From contig JAQQFT010000023.1 of NCBI GenBank assembly GCA_029582265.1, positions 1,637,071 through 1,701,070 on the forward strand: a DNA stretch of 64,000 nt, in the 5' to 3' direction. Numbering within the stretch: the first letter of the stretch is position 1; the number at the start of each line of letters is the position of its first letter. This DNA comes from Zoroaster sp. YZ-2022 (lineage: Eukaryota; Echinodermata; Asteroidea; Forcipulatida; Zoroasteridae). The notes under the pieces are model-generated. The model was not told the DNA's origin. It saw only the letters and a list, made by a program, of their open reading frames with translations, and did not search any database. This document shows positions 1 through 13,024 of the stretch, in pieces. A program made the position numbers and the translations under genes.

Positions 1-6
1 TTCAAG

Positions 7-110
7 GGAGGCCGATAATTGTATATCTAAATTAAAGCTTAGGTTCTCCCCTTTCAGAAAACCCAATACTTTTGAATTTGGATAATTATTTCGTACCTTA
101 AACGGCCTCC
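7..110 (+). repeat. Intra-monomer inverted repeat GGAGGCCG / CGGCCTCC (first example)
   Basis: GGAGGCCG at 7-14 is the exact reverse complement of CGGCCTCC at 103-110, with about 88 nt between. The pair recurs in most monomers of A and B. In monomers that read GAGGTCG the pairing would include one G-T (or G-U in RNA) wobble. It could bring the two halves of a monomer together in a cruciform or a transcript, but nothing shows that it does. Confidence 0.6.
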
Positions 111-149
111 ATGGACACATAGCCCTCTGTAAAATACCGTCAACTTGCA

Positions 150-164
150 TGCGGTTTCACCGCA
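150..164 (+). repeat. Short hairpin TGCGGT-TTC-ACCGCA in A monomers (first example)
   Basis: A perfect 6-bp stem (150-155 with 159-164) closes a 3-nt loop. It is present in most A monomers of both A contigs, where it appears in reverse complement in the middle contig. Some monomers carry CACACGGT or CACGCGGT and lose one or two pairs. In subfamily B the right arm is ACAGCA, which introduces a mismatch. In the c1 monomers of subfamily C a different 7-bp stem lies at the homologous place. Confidence 0.7.
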
Positions 165-458
165 AACAATACAGCACTATACAGTGTTACAAAAAAAAAA
201 CATTTCTATGGTTGGGAATAACTTAAAGTTTTCAAGGGAGGTCGATAATTTTATATCTAAATTAAAGCTTAGGTTCTCCCTTTCAGAAAACACCATACTT
301 TTGAATTTGGATAATTATTTCGCACCTTAAACGGCCTCCATGGACACATAGCCCTCTGTAAAATACGGTCAACTTGCATGCGGTTTCACCGCAAACAATA
401 CAGCACTATACAGTGTTACAAAAAAACATTTCTATGGTTGGGAATAACTTTTAAAGTT

Positions 459-690
459 TTCAAGGGAGGTCGATAATTTTATATCTAAATTAAAGCGTAG
501 GTTCTCCCCTTTCAGAAAAACACCATACTTTTGAATTTGGATAATTATTTCGTACCTTAAACGGCCTCCGTGGACACATAGCCCGCTGTAAAATACCGTC
601 AACTTGCATGCGGTTTCACCGCAAACAATACAGCACTTTACAGTGTTACAAAAAAATATATTTCTATGGTTGGGAATAACTTTTAAAGTT
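459..690 (+). repeat. Variant monomer A' (GTGG / CCCGCTG / CTTTACAG type), first example
   Basis: This monomer has linked changes: CCTCCGTGGACAC instead of CCTCCATGGACAC (losing the NcoI site), CCCGCTGT instead of CCCTCTGT, CACTTTACAG instead of CACTATACAG, and ATATATTTC after the A-tract. Full or partial copies recur near 1725, 2188, 3546, 4240, 4700, 6090, 6550, 7715, 11410, 11870, 12565, 13725 and 14885, mostly at multiples of ~231 bp. Many have GCACGC or GCACAC where the normal monomer has GCATGC. I saw no copy in the 17555-36876 contig. Confidence 0.75.
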
Positions 691-2789
691 TTCAAGGAAG
701 GTCGATAATTTTATATCTAAATTAAAGCTTAGGTTCTCCCCTTTCAGAAAAACCCAATACTTTTGAATTTGGATAATTATTTCGTACCTTAAACGGCCTC
801 CATGGACACATAGCCCTCTGTAAAATACCGTCAACTTGCATGCGGTTTCACCGCAAACAATACAGCACTATACAGTGTTACAAAAAACATTTCTATGGTT
901 GGGAATAACTTTTAAAGTTTTCAAGGGAGGTCGATAATTTTATATCTAAATTAAAGCGTAGGTTCTCCCCTTTCAGAAAAACACCATACTTTTGAATTTG
1001 GATAATTATTTCGTACCTTAAACGGCCTCCATGGACACATAGCCATCTGTAAAATACCGTCAACTTGCATGCGGTTTCACCGCAAACAATACAGCACTAT
1101 ACAGTGTTACAAAAAAAACATTTCTATGGTTGGGAATAACTTTTAAAGTTTTCAAGGGAGGTCGATAATTTTATATCTAAATTAAAGCTTAGGTTCTCCC
1201 CTTTCAGAAAAACACCATACTTTTGAATTTGGATAATTATTTCGTACCTTAAACGGCCTCCATGGACACATAGCCCTGTGTAAAATACCGTCAACTTGCA
1301 TGCGGTTTCACCGCAAACAATACAGCACTATACAGTGTTACACAAAAACACATTTCTATGGTTGGGAATAACTTTTAAAGTTTTCAAGAGAGGTCGATAA
1401 TTTTATATCTAAATTATAGCGTAGGTTCTCCCCTTTCAGAAAAACACCATACTTTTGAATTTGGATAATTATTTCGTACCTTAAACGGCCTCCATGGACA
1501 CATAGCCCTGTGTAAAATACCATCAACTTGCATGCGGTTTCACCGCAAACAATACAGCACTATACAGTGTTACAAAAAAAACATTTCTATGGTTGGGAAT
1601 AACTTTTAAAGTTTTAAAGGGAGGTCGATAATTTTATATCTAAATTAAAGCGTAGGTTCTCCACATTAAGAAAAACACCATACTTTTGAATTTGGATAAT
1701 TATTTCGTACCTTAAACGGCCTCCGTGGACACATAGCCCGCTGTAAAATACCGTCAACTTGCATGCGGTTTCACCGCAAACAATACAGCACTTTACAGTG
1801 TTACAAAAAAATATATTTCTATGGTTGGGAATAACTTTTAAAGTTTTCAAGGGAGGCCGATAATTTTATATCTAAATTAAAGCTTAGGTTCTCCCCTTTC
1901 AGAAAAACACCATACTTTTGAATTTGGATAATTATTTCGTACCTTAAACGGCCTCCATGGACACATAGCCCGCTGTAAAATACCGTCAACTTGCATGCGG
2001 TTTCACCGCAAACAATACAGCACTATACAGTGTTACAAAAAAAACATTTCTATGGTTGGGAATAACTTTTAAAGTTTTCAAGGGAGGCCGATAATTTTAT
2101 ATCTAAATTAAAGCGTAGGTTCTCCCCTTTCAGAAAAACACCATACTTTTGAATTTGGATAATTATTTCGTACCTTAAACGGCCTCCGTGGACACATAGC
2201 CCGCTGTAAAATACCGTCAACTTGCATGTGGTTTCACCGCAAACAATACAGCACTTTACAGTGTTACAAAAAAACATTTCTATGGTTGGGAATAACTTTT
2301 AAAGTTTTCAAGGGAGGCCGATAATTTTATATCTAAATTAAAGCTTAGGTTCTCCCATTTCAGAAAATCCCAATACTTTTGAATTTGGATAATTATTTCG
2401 TACCTTAAACGGCCTCCATGGACACATAGCCCTCTGTAAAATACCGTCAACTTGCATGCGGTTTCACCGCAAACAATACAGCTCTATACAGTGTTACAAA
2501 AAAACATTTCTATTGTTGGGAATAAGTTTTAAAGTTTTCAAGGCAGGCCGATAATTTTATATCTAAATTAAAGCTTAGGTTCTCCCCTTTCAGAAAAACA
2601 CCATACTTTTGAATTTGGATAATTATTTCGTACCTTAAACGGCCTCCATGGACACACAGCCCTCTGTAAAATACCGTCAACTTGCATGCGGTTTCACCGC
2701 AAACAATACAGCACTATACAGTGTTACACAAAAACACATTTCTATGGTTGGGAATAACTTTTAAAGTTTTCAAGGGAGGTCGATAATTT

Positions 2790-2815
2790 TATATCTAAAT
2801 TAAACACCATACTTT
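2790..2815 (+). repeat. A monomer with internal deletion
   Basis: The AAATTAAA segment runs directly into ACACCATAC. About 25-30 bp that normally hold the AAGC(T/G)TAGG and CTCCCC segment are missing. Neighbouring monomers are intact, so this is a single-unit deletion. Confidence 0.8.
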
Positions 2816-5800
2816 TGAATTTGGATAATTATTTCGTACCTTAAACGGCCTCCATGGACACATAGCCCTCTGTAAAATACCGTCAACTTGCATGCGGTTT
2901 CACCGCAAACAATACAGCACTATACAGTGTTACACAAAAACACATTTCTATGGTTGGGAATAACTTTTAAAGTTTTCAAGGGAGGTCGATAATTTTATAT
3001 CTAAATTAAAGCGTAGGTTCTCCCCTTTCAGAAAAACCCAATACTTTGAATTTGGATAATTATTTCGTACCTTAAACGGCCTCCATGGACACATAGCCCT
3101 GTGTAAAATACCGTCAACTTGCATGCGGTTTCACCGCAAACAATACAGCACTATACAGTGTTACAAAAAAACATTTCTATTGTTGGGAATAACTTTTAAA
3201 GTTTTCAAGGGAGGCCGATAATTTTATATCTAAATTAAAGCTTAGGTTCTCCCCTTTCAGAAAAACACCATACTTTTGAATTTGGATAATTATTTCGTAC
3301 CTTAAACGGCCTCCATGGACACACAGCCCTCTGTAAAATACCGTCAACTTGCATGCGGTTTCACCGCAAACAATACAGCACTATACAGTGTTAAAAAAAA
3401 AAACATTTCTATGGTTGGGAATAACTTTTAAAGTTTTCAAGGGAGGTCGATAATTTTATATCTAAATTAAAGCGTAGGTTCTCCCCTTTCAGAAAAACAC
3501 CATACTTTTGAATTTGGATAATTATTTCGTACCTTAAACGGCCTCCGTGGACACATAGCCCGCTGTAAAATACCGTCAACTTGCACGCGGTTTCACCGCA
3601 AACAATACAGCACTTTACAGTGTTACAAAAAAATATATTTCTATGGTTGGGAATAACTTTTAAAGTTTTCAAGGAAGGCCGATAATTTTATATCTAAATT
3701 AAAGCTTAGGTTCTCCCCTTTCAGAAAAACACCATACTTTTGAATTTGGATAACTATTTCGTACCTTAAACGGCCTCCATGGACACATAGCCCTCTGTAA
3801 AATACCGTCAACTTGCATGCGGTTTCACCGCAAACAATACAGCACTATACAGTGTTACAAAAAAAACATTTCTAGGGTTGGGAATAACTTTTAAAGTTTT
3901 CAAGGGAGGTCGATAATTTTATATCTAAATTAAAGCGTAGGTTCTCGCCTTTCAGAAAAACACCATACTTTTGAATTTGGATAATTATTTCGTACCTTAA
4001 ACGGCCTCCATGGTCACATAGCCCTGTGTAAAATACCATCAACTTGCATGCGGTTTCACCGCAAACAATACAGCACTATACAGTGTTACAAAAAAAAAAA
4101 CATTTCTATGGTTGGGAATAACTTTTAAAGTTTTCAAGGGAGGTCGATAATTTTATATCTAAATTAAAGCGTAGGTTCTCCCTTCAGAAAACACCATACT
4201 TTTGAATTTGGATAATTATTTCGTACCTTAAACGGCCTCCGTGGACACATAGCCCGCTGTAAAATACCGTCAACTTGCAAGCGGTTTCACCGCAAACAAT
4301 ACAGCACTTTACAGTGTTACAAAAATATATTTCTATGGTTGGGAATAACTTTTAAAGTTTTCAAGGGAGGCCGATAATTTTATATCTAAATTAAAGCTTA
4401 GGTTCTCCCCTTTCAGAAAAACACCATACTTTTGAATTTGGATAATTATTTCGTACCTTAAACGTCCTCCATGGACTCATAGCCCGCTGTAAAATACCGT
4501 CAACTTGCATGCGGTTTCACCGCAAACAATACAGCACTATACAGTGTTACAAAAAAAACATTTCTAGGGTTGGGAATAACTTTTAAAGTTTTCAAGGGAG
4601 GCCGATAATTTTATATCTAAATTCAAGCGTAGGTTCTCCCCTTTCAGAAAAACACCATACTTTTGAATTTGGATAATTATTTCATACCTTAAACGGCCTC
4701 CGTGGACACATAGGCCGCTGTAAAATACCGTCAACTTGCATGTGGTTTCACCGCAAACAATACAGCATTTTACAGTGTTACAAAAAAATATATTTCTATG
4801 GTTGGGAATAACTTTTAAAGTTTTCAAGGGAGGCCGATAATTTTATATCTAAATTAAAGCTTAGGTTCTCCCCTTTCAGAAAAACCCAATACTTTTGAAT
4901 TTGGATAATTATTTCGTACCTTAAACGGCCTCCATGGACACATAACCCTCTGTAAAATACCGTCAACTTGCATGCGGTTTCACCGCAAACAATACAGCAC
5001 TATACAGTGTTACAAAAAAACATTTCTATTGTTGGGAATAAGTTTTAAAGTTTTCAAGGGAGGCCGATAATTTTATATCTGAATTAAAGCGTAGCTTCTC
5101 CCCTTTCAGAAAAACACCATACTTTTGAATTTGGATAATTATTTCGTACCTTAAACGGCCTCCATGGACACACAGCCCTCTGTAAAATACCGTCAACTTG
5201 CATGCGGTTTCACCGCAAACAATACAGCACTATAGAGTGTTACACAAAAAAACATTTCTATGGTTGGGAATAACTTTTAAAGTTTTCAAGGGAGGTCGAT
5301 AATTTTATATCTGAATTAAAGCGTAGCTTCTCCCCTTTCAGAAAAACACCATACTTTTGAATTTGGATAATTATTTCGTACCTTAAACGGCCTCCATGGA
5401 CACATAGCCCTGTGTAAAATACCGTCAACTTGCATGCGGTTTCACCGCAAACAATACAGCACTATACAGTGTTACACAAAAACACATTTCTATGGTTGGG
5501 AATAACTTTTAAAGTTTTCAAGGGAGGTCGATAATTTTATATCTAAATTAAAGCGTAGGTTCTCGCCTTTCAGAAAAACACCATACTTTTGAATTTGGAT
5601 AATTATTTCGTACCTTAAACGGCCTCCATGGACACATAGCCCTGTGTAAAATACCGTCAACTTGCATGCGGTTTCACCGCAAACAATACAGCACTATACA
5701 GTGTTACAAAAAAAAACATTTCTATTGTTGAAAATAAGTTTTAAAGTTTTCAAGGGAGGCCGATAATTTTATATCTAAATTAAAGCTTAGGTTCTCCCCT

Positions 5801-6484
5801 TTCAGAAAAACACCATACTTTTGAATTTGGATAATTATTTCGTACCTTAAACGGCCTCCATGGACACACAGCCCTCTGTAAAATACCGTCAACTTGCATG
5901 CGGTTTCACCGCAAACAATACAGCACTATACAGTGTTACAAAAAAAAACATTTCTATGGTTGGGAATAACTTTTAAAGTTTTCAATGAGGTCGATAATTT
6001 TATATCTAAATTTAAGCGTAGGTTCTCCCCATTCAGAAAAACACCATACTTTTGAATTTGGATAATTATTTCGTACCTTAAACGGCCTCCGTGGACACAT
6101 AGCCCGCTGTAAAATACCGTCAACTTGCATGCGGTTTCACCGCAAACAATACAGCACTATACAGTGTTACAAAAAATATATTTCTATGGTTGGGAATAAC
6201 TTTTAAAGTTTTCAAGGGAGGCCGATAATTTTATATCTAAATTAAAGCTTAGGTTCTCCCCTTTCAGAAAAACACCATACTTTTGAATTTGGATAATTAT
6301 TTCGTACCTTAAACGGCCTCCATGGACACATAGCCCTCTGTAAAATACCGTCAACTTGCATGCGGTTTCACCGCAAACAATACAGCACTATACAGTGTTA
6401 CAAAAAAACATCTCTATGGTTGGGAATAACTTTTAAAGTTTTCAAGGGAGGCCGATAATTTTATATCTAAATAAAATCGTAGGT

Positions 6485-7010
6485 TCTCCCCTTTCAGAAA
6501 AACACCATACTTTTGAATTTGGATAATTATTTCCTACCTTAAACGGCCTCCGTGGACACATAGCCCGCTGTAAAATACCGTCAACTTGCACACGGTTTCA
6601 CCGCAAACAATACAGCACTATAGAGTGTTACACAAAAAAACATTTCTATGGTTGGGAATAACTTTTAAAGTTTTCAAGGGAGGTCGATAATTTTATATCT
6701 AAATTAAAGCGTAGCTTCTCCCCTTTCAGAAAAACACCATACTTTTGAATTTGGATAATTATTTCGTACCTTAAACGGCCTCCTGGACACATAGCCCTGT
6801 GTAAAATACCGTCAACTTGCATGCGGTTTCACCGCAAACAATACAGCACTATACAGTGTTACAAAAAAAAACATTTCTATTGTTGGGAATAAGTTTTAAA
6901 GTTTTCAAGGGAGGTCGATAATTTTATATCTAAATTAAAGCTTAGGTTCTCCCCTTTCAGAAAAACCCAATACTTTTGAATTTGGATAATTATTTCGTAC
7001 CTTAAACGGC
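6485..7010 (+). repeat. Long-range duplicated A block, copy 1
   Basis: Roughly two and a quarter monomers share a rare set of variants with 12498-13024 at an offset of about 6013 bp, which is 26 monomers. Shared variants include TTATTTCCTACC, GCACACGG, CACTATAGAGTG, GCGTAGCTTC, CCCTGTGT and ATTGTTGGGAATAAG, all in the same order. A small difference is the loss of two bases in CCTCC-TGG of this copy near 6783. Confidence 0.8.
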
Positions 7011-10000
7011 CTCCATGGACAGACAGCCCTCTGTAAAATACCGTCAACTTGCACACGGTTTCACCGCAAACAATACAGCACTATACAGTGTTACAAAAAA
7101 AAACATTTCTATTGTTGGAAATAAGTTTTAAAGTTTTCAAGGGAGGCCGATAATTTTATATCTAAATTAAAGCTTAGGTTCTCCCCTTTCAGAAAAACAC
7201 CATACTTTTGAATTTGGATAATTATTTCGTACCTTAAACGGCCTCCATGGACACATAGCCCGCTGTAAAATACCGTCAACTTGCATGCGGTTTCACCGCA
7301 AACAATACAGCACTTTACAGTGTTACAAAAAATATATATTTCTATGGTTGGGAATAACTTTTAAAGTTTTCAAGGGAGGCCGATAATTTTATATCTAAAT
7401 TAAAGCTTAGGTTCTCCCCTTTCAGAAAAACACCATACTTTTGAATTTGGATAATTATTTCGTACCTTAAACGGCCTCCATGGACACACAGCCCTCTGTA
7501 AAATACCGTCAACTTGCATGCGGTTTCACCGCAAACAATACAGCACTATACAGTGTTACAAAAAAAAAAACATTTGTATGGTTGGGAATAACTTTTAAAG
7601 TTTTCAAGGGAGGTCGATAATTTTATATCTAAATTAAAGCGTAGGTTCTCCCCTTTCAGAAAAACACCATACTTTTGAATTTGGATAATTATTTCGTACC
7701 TTAAACGGCCTCCGTGGACACATAGCCCGCTGTAAAATACCGTCAACTTGCACGCGGTTTCACCGCAAACAATACAGCACTTTACAGTTTTAAAAAAAAA
7801 TATATTTCTATGGTTTGGAATAACTTTTAAAGTTTTCAAGGGAGGCCGATAATTTTATATCTAAATTAAAGCGTAGATTCTCCCCTTTCAGAAAAACACT
7901 ATACTTTTGAATTTGGATAATTATTTCGTACCTTAAACGGCCTCCATGGACACATAGCCCTCTGTAAAATACCGTCAACTTGCATGCGGTTTCACCGCAA
8001 ACAATACAGCACTATACAGTGTTACAAAAAACATTTCTAGGGTTGGGAATAACTTTTAAAGTTTTCAAGGGAGGCCGATAATTTTATATCTAAATTCAAG
8101 CGTAGGTTCTCCCCTTTCAGAAAAACACCATACTTTTGAATTTGGATAATTATTTCGTACCTTAAACGGCCTCCATGGACAGACAGCCCTCTGTAAAATA
8201 CCGTCAACTTGCATGCGGTTTCACCGCAAACAATACAGCACTATACAGTGTTACAAAAAAAAACATTTCTATTGTTGGAAATAAGTTTTAAAGTTTTCAA
8301 GGGAGGCCGATAATTTTATATCTAAATTAAAGCTTAGGTTCTCCCCTTTCAGAAAAACCCAATACTTTTGAATTTGGATAATTATTTCGTACCTTAAACG
8401 GCCTCCATGGACACACAGCCCTCTGTAAAATACCGTCAACTTGCATGCGGTTTCACCGCAAACAATACAGCACTATACAGTGTTACACAAAAACACATTT
8501 CTATGCTTGGGAATAACTTTTAAACTTTTCAAGGGAGGCCGATAATTTTATATCTAAATTAAAGCTTAGGTTCTCCCCTTTCAGAAAAACACCATACTTT
8601 TGAATTTGGATAATTATTTCGTACCTTAAACGGCCTCCGTGGACACATAGCCCTCTGTAAAATACTGTCAACTTGCACACGGTTTCACCGCAAACAATAC
8701 AGCACTTTACAGTGTTACAAAAAAATATATTTCTATGGTTGGGAATAACTTTTAAAGTTTTCAAGGGAGGCCGATAATTTTATATCTAAATTAAAGCGTA
8801 GGTTCTCCCCTTTCAGAAAAACACCATACTTTTGAATTTGGATAATTATTTCGTACCTTAAACGGCCTCCATGGACACATAGCCCTCTGTAAAATACCGT
8901 CAACTTGCATGCGGTTTCACCGCAAACAATACAGCACTATACAGTGTTACAAAAAAACATTTCTAGGGTTGGGAATAACTTTTAAAGTTTTCAAGAGAGG
9001 CCGATAATTTTATATCTAAATTAAATCGTAGGTTCTCCCGTTTCAGAAAAACACCATACTTTTGAATTTGGATAATTATTTCGTACCTTAAACGGCCTCC
9101 ATGGACACAGAGCCCTCTGTAAAATACCGTCAACTTGCATGCGGTTTCACCGCAAACAATACAGCACTATACAGTGTTACAAAAAAAGCATTTCTATTGT
9201 TGGAAATAAGTTTTAAAGTTTTCATTGGAGGCCGATAAGTTTATATCTAAATTAAAGCGTAGGTTCTCCCCTTTCAGAAAACCCCAATACTTTTGAATTT
9301 GGATAATTATTTCGTACCTTAAACGGCCTCCATGGACACATAGCCCTCTGTAAAATACCGTCAACTTGCATGCGGTTTCACCGCAAACAATACAGCACTA
9401 TACAGTGTTACACAAAAACACATTTCTATGCTTGGGAATAACTTTAAAGTTTTCAAGGAGGCCGATAATTTTATATATAAATTAAAGCGTAGGTTCTCCC
9501 CTTTCAGAAAAACACCATACTTTTGAATTTGGATAATTATTTCGTACCTTAAACGGCCTCCGTGGACACATAGCCCTCTGTAAAATACCGTCAACTTGCA
9601 CGCGGTTTCACCGCAAACAATACAGCACTTTACAGTGTTACAAAAAATATATATTTCTATGGTTGGGAATAACTTTTAAAGTTTTCAAGGGAGGCCGATA
9701 ATTTTATATCTAAATTAAAGCTTAGGTTCTCCCCTTTCAGAAAAACACCATACTTTTGAATTTGGATAATTATTTCGTACCTTAAACGGCCTCCATGGAC
9801 ACACAGCCCTCTGTAAAATACCGTCAACTTGCATGCGGTTTCACCGCAAACAATACAGCACTATACAGTGTTACAAAAAAAACATTTCTAGGGTTGGGAA
9901 TAACTTTTAAAGTTTTCAAGGGAGGTCGATAATTTTATATCTAAATTAAAGCTTAGGTTCTCCTCTTTCAGAAAAACACCATGCTTTTGAATTTGGATAA

Positions 10001-11504
10001 TTATTTCGTACCTTAAACGGCCTCCATGACACATAGCCCTCTGTAAAATACCGTCAACTTGCAATCGGTTTCACCGCAAACAATACAGCACTAAACAGTG
10101 TTACAAAAAAAACATTTCTAGGATTGGGAATAACTTTTAAAGTTTTCAAGGGAGGCCGATATTTTATATCTAAATTAAAGCGTAGGTTCTCCCCTTTCAG
10201 AAAAACACCATACTTTTGAATTTGGATAATTATTTCGTACCTTAAACGGCCTCCATGGACACATAGCCCTCTGTAAAATACCGTCAACTTGCATGCGGTT
10301 TCACCGCAAACAATACAGCACTATACAGTGTTACAAAAAAACATTTCTATGGTTGGGAATAACTTTTAAAGTTTTCAAGGGAGGTCGATAATTTTATATC
10401 TAAATTAAAGCGTAGGATCTCCCCTTTCAGAAAAACACCATACTTTTGAATTTGGATAATTATTTCGTACCTTAAACGGCCTCCATGGACACATAGCCCT
10501 GTGTAAAATACCGTCAACTTGCATGCGGTTTCACCGCAAACAATACAGCACTATACAGTGTTACAAAAAAAACATTTCTATTGTTGGGAATAACTTTTAA
10601 AGTTTTCAAGGGAGGTCGATAATTTTATATCTAAATTAAAGCGTAGGTTCTCCCCTTTCAGAAAAACCCAATACTTTTGAATTTGGATAATTATTTCCCA
10701 CCTTAAACGGCCTCCATGGACACACAGCCCTCTGTAAAATACCGTCAACTTGCATGCGGTTTCACCGCAAACAATACAGCACTATACAGTGTTACAAAAA
10801 AAAACATTTCTATGGTTGGGAATAACTTTTAAAGTTTTCAAGGGAGGTCGATAATTTTATATCTAAATTAAAGCGTAGGTTCTCCCCTTTCAGAAAAACA
10901 CCATACTTTTGAATTTGGATAATTATTTCGTACCTTAAACGGCCTCCATGGACACATAGCCCTCTGTAAAATACCGTCAACTTGCATGCGGTTTCACCGC
11001 AAACAATACAGCACTATACAGTGTTACAAAAAAAAAAATTCTATTGTTGGGAATAACTTTTAAAGTTTTCAAGGGAGGCCGATAATTTTATATCTAAATT
11101 AAAGCTTAGGTTCTCCCCTTTCAGAAAAACCCAATACTTTTGAATTTGGATAATTATTTCGTACCTTAAACGGCCTCCATGGACACACAGCCCTCTGTAA
11201 AATACCGTCAACTTGCATGCGGTTTCACCGCAAACAATACAGCACTATACAGTGTTACACAAAACAACATTTCTATGGTTGGGAATAACTTTTAAAGTTT
11301 TCAAGGGAGGTCGATAATTTTATATCTAAATTAAAGCGTAGGTTCTCCCCTTTCAGAAAAACACCATACTTTTGAATTTGGATAATTATTTCGTACCTTA
11401 AACGGCCTCCGTGGACACATAGCCCGCTGTAAAATACCGTCAACTTGCACGCGGTTTCACCGCAAACAATACAGCACTATACAATGTTACAAAAAAATAG
11501 ATTA

Positions 11505-11580
11505 CTATGGTAGTGAAAAACTTTTAAAGATTTAAAGCGAGGCCGATAAATATAAATCTAAATAAAAGCTTAGGTTCTCC
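11505..11580 (+). repeat. Locally diverged A monomer
   Basis: A cluster of substitutions sits in about 75 bp (ATAGATTACTATGGTAGTG, then AAGATTTAAAGCGAGG and ATAAATATAAATC), whereas flanking units are near consensus. The length is almost unchanged, so the divergence is substitutional. A patch of poor consensus sequence is an equally good explanation. Confidence 0.6.
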
Positions 11581-12497
11581 CTTTCAGAAAAACACCATAC
11601 TTTTGAATTTGGATAATTATTTCGTACCTTAAACGGCCTCCATGGACACACAGCCCTCTGTAAAATACCGTCAACTTGCATGCGGTTTCACCGCAAACAA
11701 TACAGCACTATACAGTGTTACAAAAAAACATTTCTATGGTTGGGAATAACTTTTAAAGTTTTCAAGTGAGGTCGATAATTTTATATCTAAATTAAAGCGT
11801 AGGTTCTCCCCTTTCAGAAAAACACCATACTTTTGAATTTGGATAATTATTTCGTACCTTAAACGGCCTCCGTGGACACATAGCCCGCTGTAAAATACCG
11901 TCAACTTGCACGCGGTTTCACCGCAAACAATACAGCACTTTACAGTGTTACAAAAAAATATATTTCTATGGTTGGGAATAACTTTTAAAGTTTTCAAGGG
12001 AGGCCGATAATTTTATATCTAAATTAAAGCGTAGGTTCTCCCCTTTCAGAAAAACACCATACTTTTGAATTTGGATAATTATTTCGTACCTTAAACGGCC
12101 TCCATGGACACATAGCCCTCTGTAAAATACCGTCAACTTGCATGCGGTTTCACCGCAAACAATACAGCACTATACAGTGTTACAAAAAACATTTCTAGGG
12201 TTGGGAATAACTTTTAAAGTTTTCAAGTGAGGCCGATAATTTTATATCTAAATTAAAGCGTAGGTTCTCCCCTTTCAGAAAAACACCATACTTTTGAATT
12301 TGGATAATTATTTCGTACCTTAAACGGCCTCCATGGACACATAGCCCGCTGTAAAATACCGTCACCTTGCACACGGTTTCACCGCAAACAATACAGCACT
12401 TTACAGTGTTACAAAAAAATATATTTCTATGGTTGGGAATAACTTTTAAAGTTTTCAAGGGAGGCCGATAATTTTATATCTAAATTCAAGCGTAGGT

Positions 12498-13024
12498 TCT
12501 CCCCTTTCAGAAAAACACCATACTTTTGAATTTGGATAATTATTTCCTACCTTAAACGGCCTCCGTGGACACATAGCCCGCTGTAAAATACCGTCAACTT
12601 GCACACGGTTTCACCGCAAACAATACAGCACTATAGAGTGTTACACAAAAAAACATTTCTATGGTTGGGAATAACTTTTAAAGTTTTCAAGGGAGGTCGA
12701 TAATTTTATATCTAAATTAAAGCGTAGCTTCTCCCCTTTCAGAAAAACACCATACTTTTGAATTTGGATAATTATTTCGTACCTTAAACGGCCTCCATGG
12801 ACACATAGCCCTGTGTAAAATACCGTCAACTTGCATGCGGTTTCACCGCAAACAATACAGCACTATACAGTGTTACAAAAAAAAACATTTCTATTGTTGG
12901 GAATAAGTTTTAAAGTTTTCAAGGGAGGTCGATAATTTTATATCTAAATTAAAGCTTAGGTTCTCCCCTTTCAGAAAAACCCAATACTTTTGAATTTGGA
13001 TAATTATTTCGTACCTTAAACGGC
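12498..13024 (+). repeat. Long-range duplicated A block, copy 2
   Basis: This is the partner of 6485-7010, with the same ordered variant set at an offset of 26 monomers. Beyond about 13024 the two copies diverge: one has CAGACAG and GCACACGG, the other CACACAG and GCATGCGG. Confidence 0.8.

Noticed and set aside
150..164. Rho-independent terminator (hairpin near a poly-A/T tract)
   Set aside because: The stem is only 6 bp, the homopolymer lies tens of bases away, and the setting is a eukaryotic satellite.
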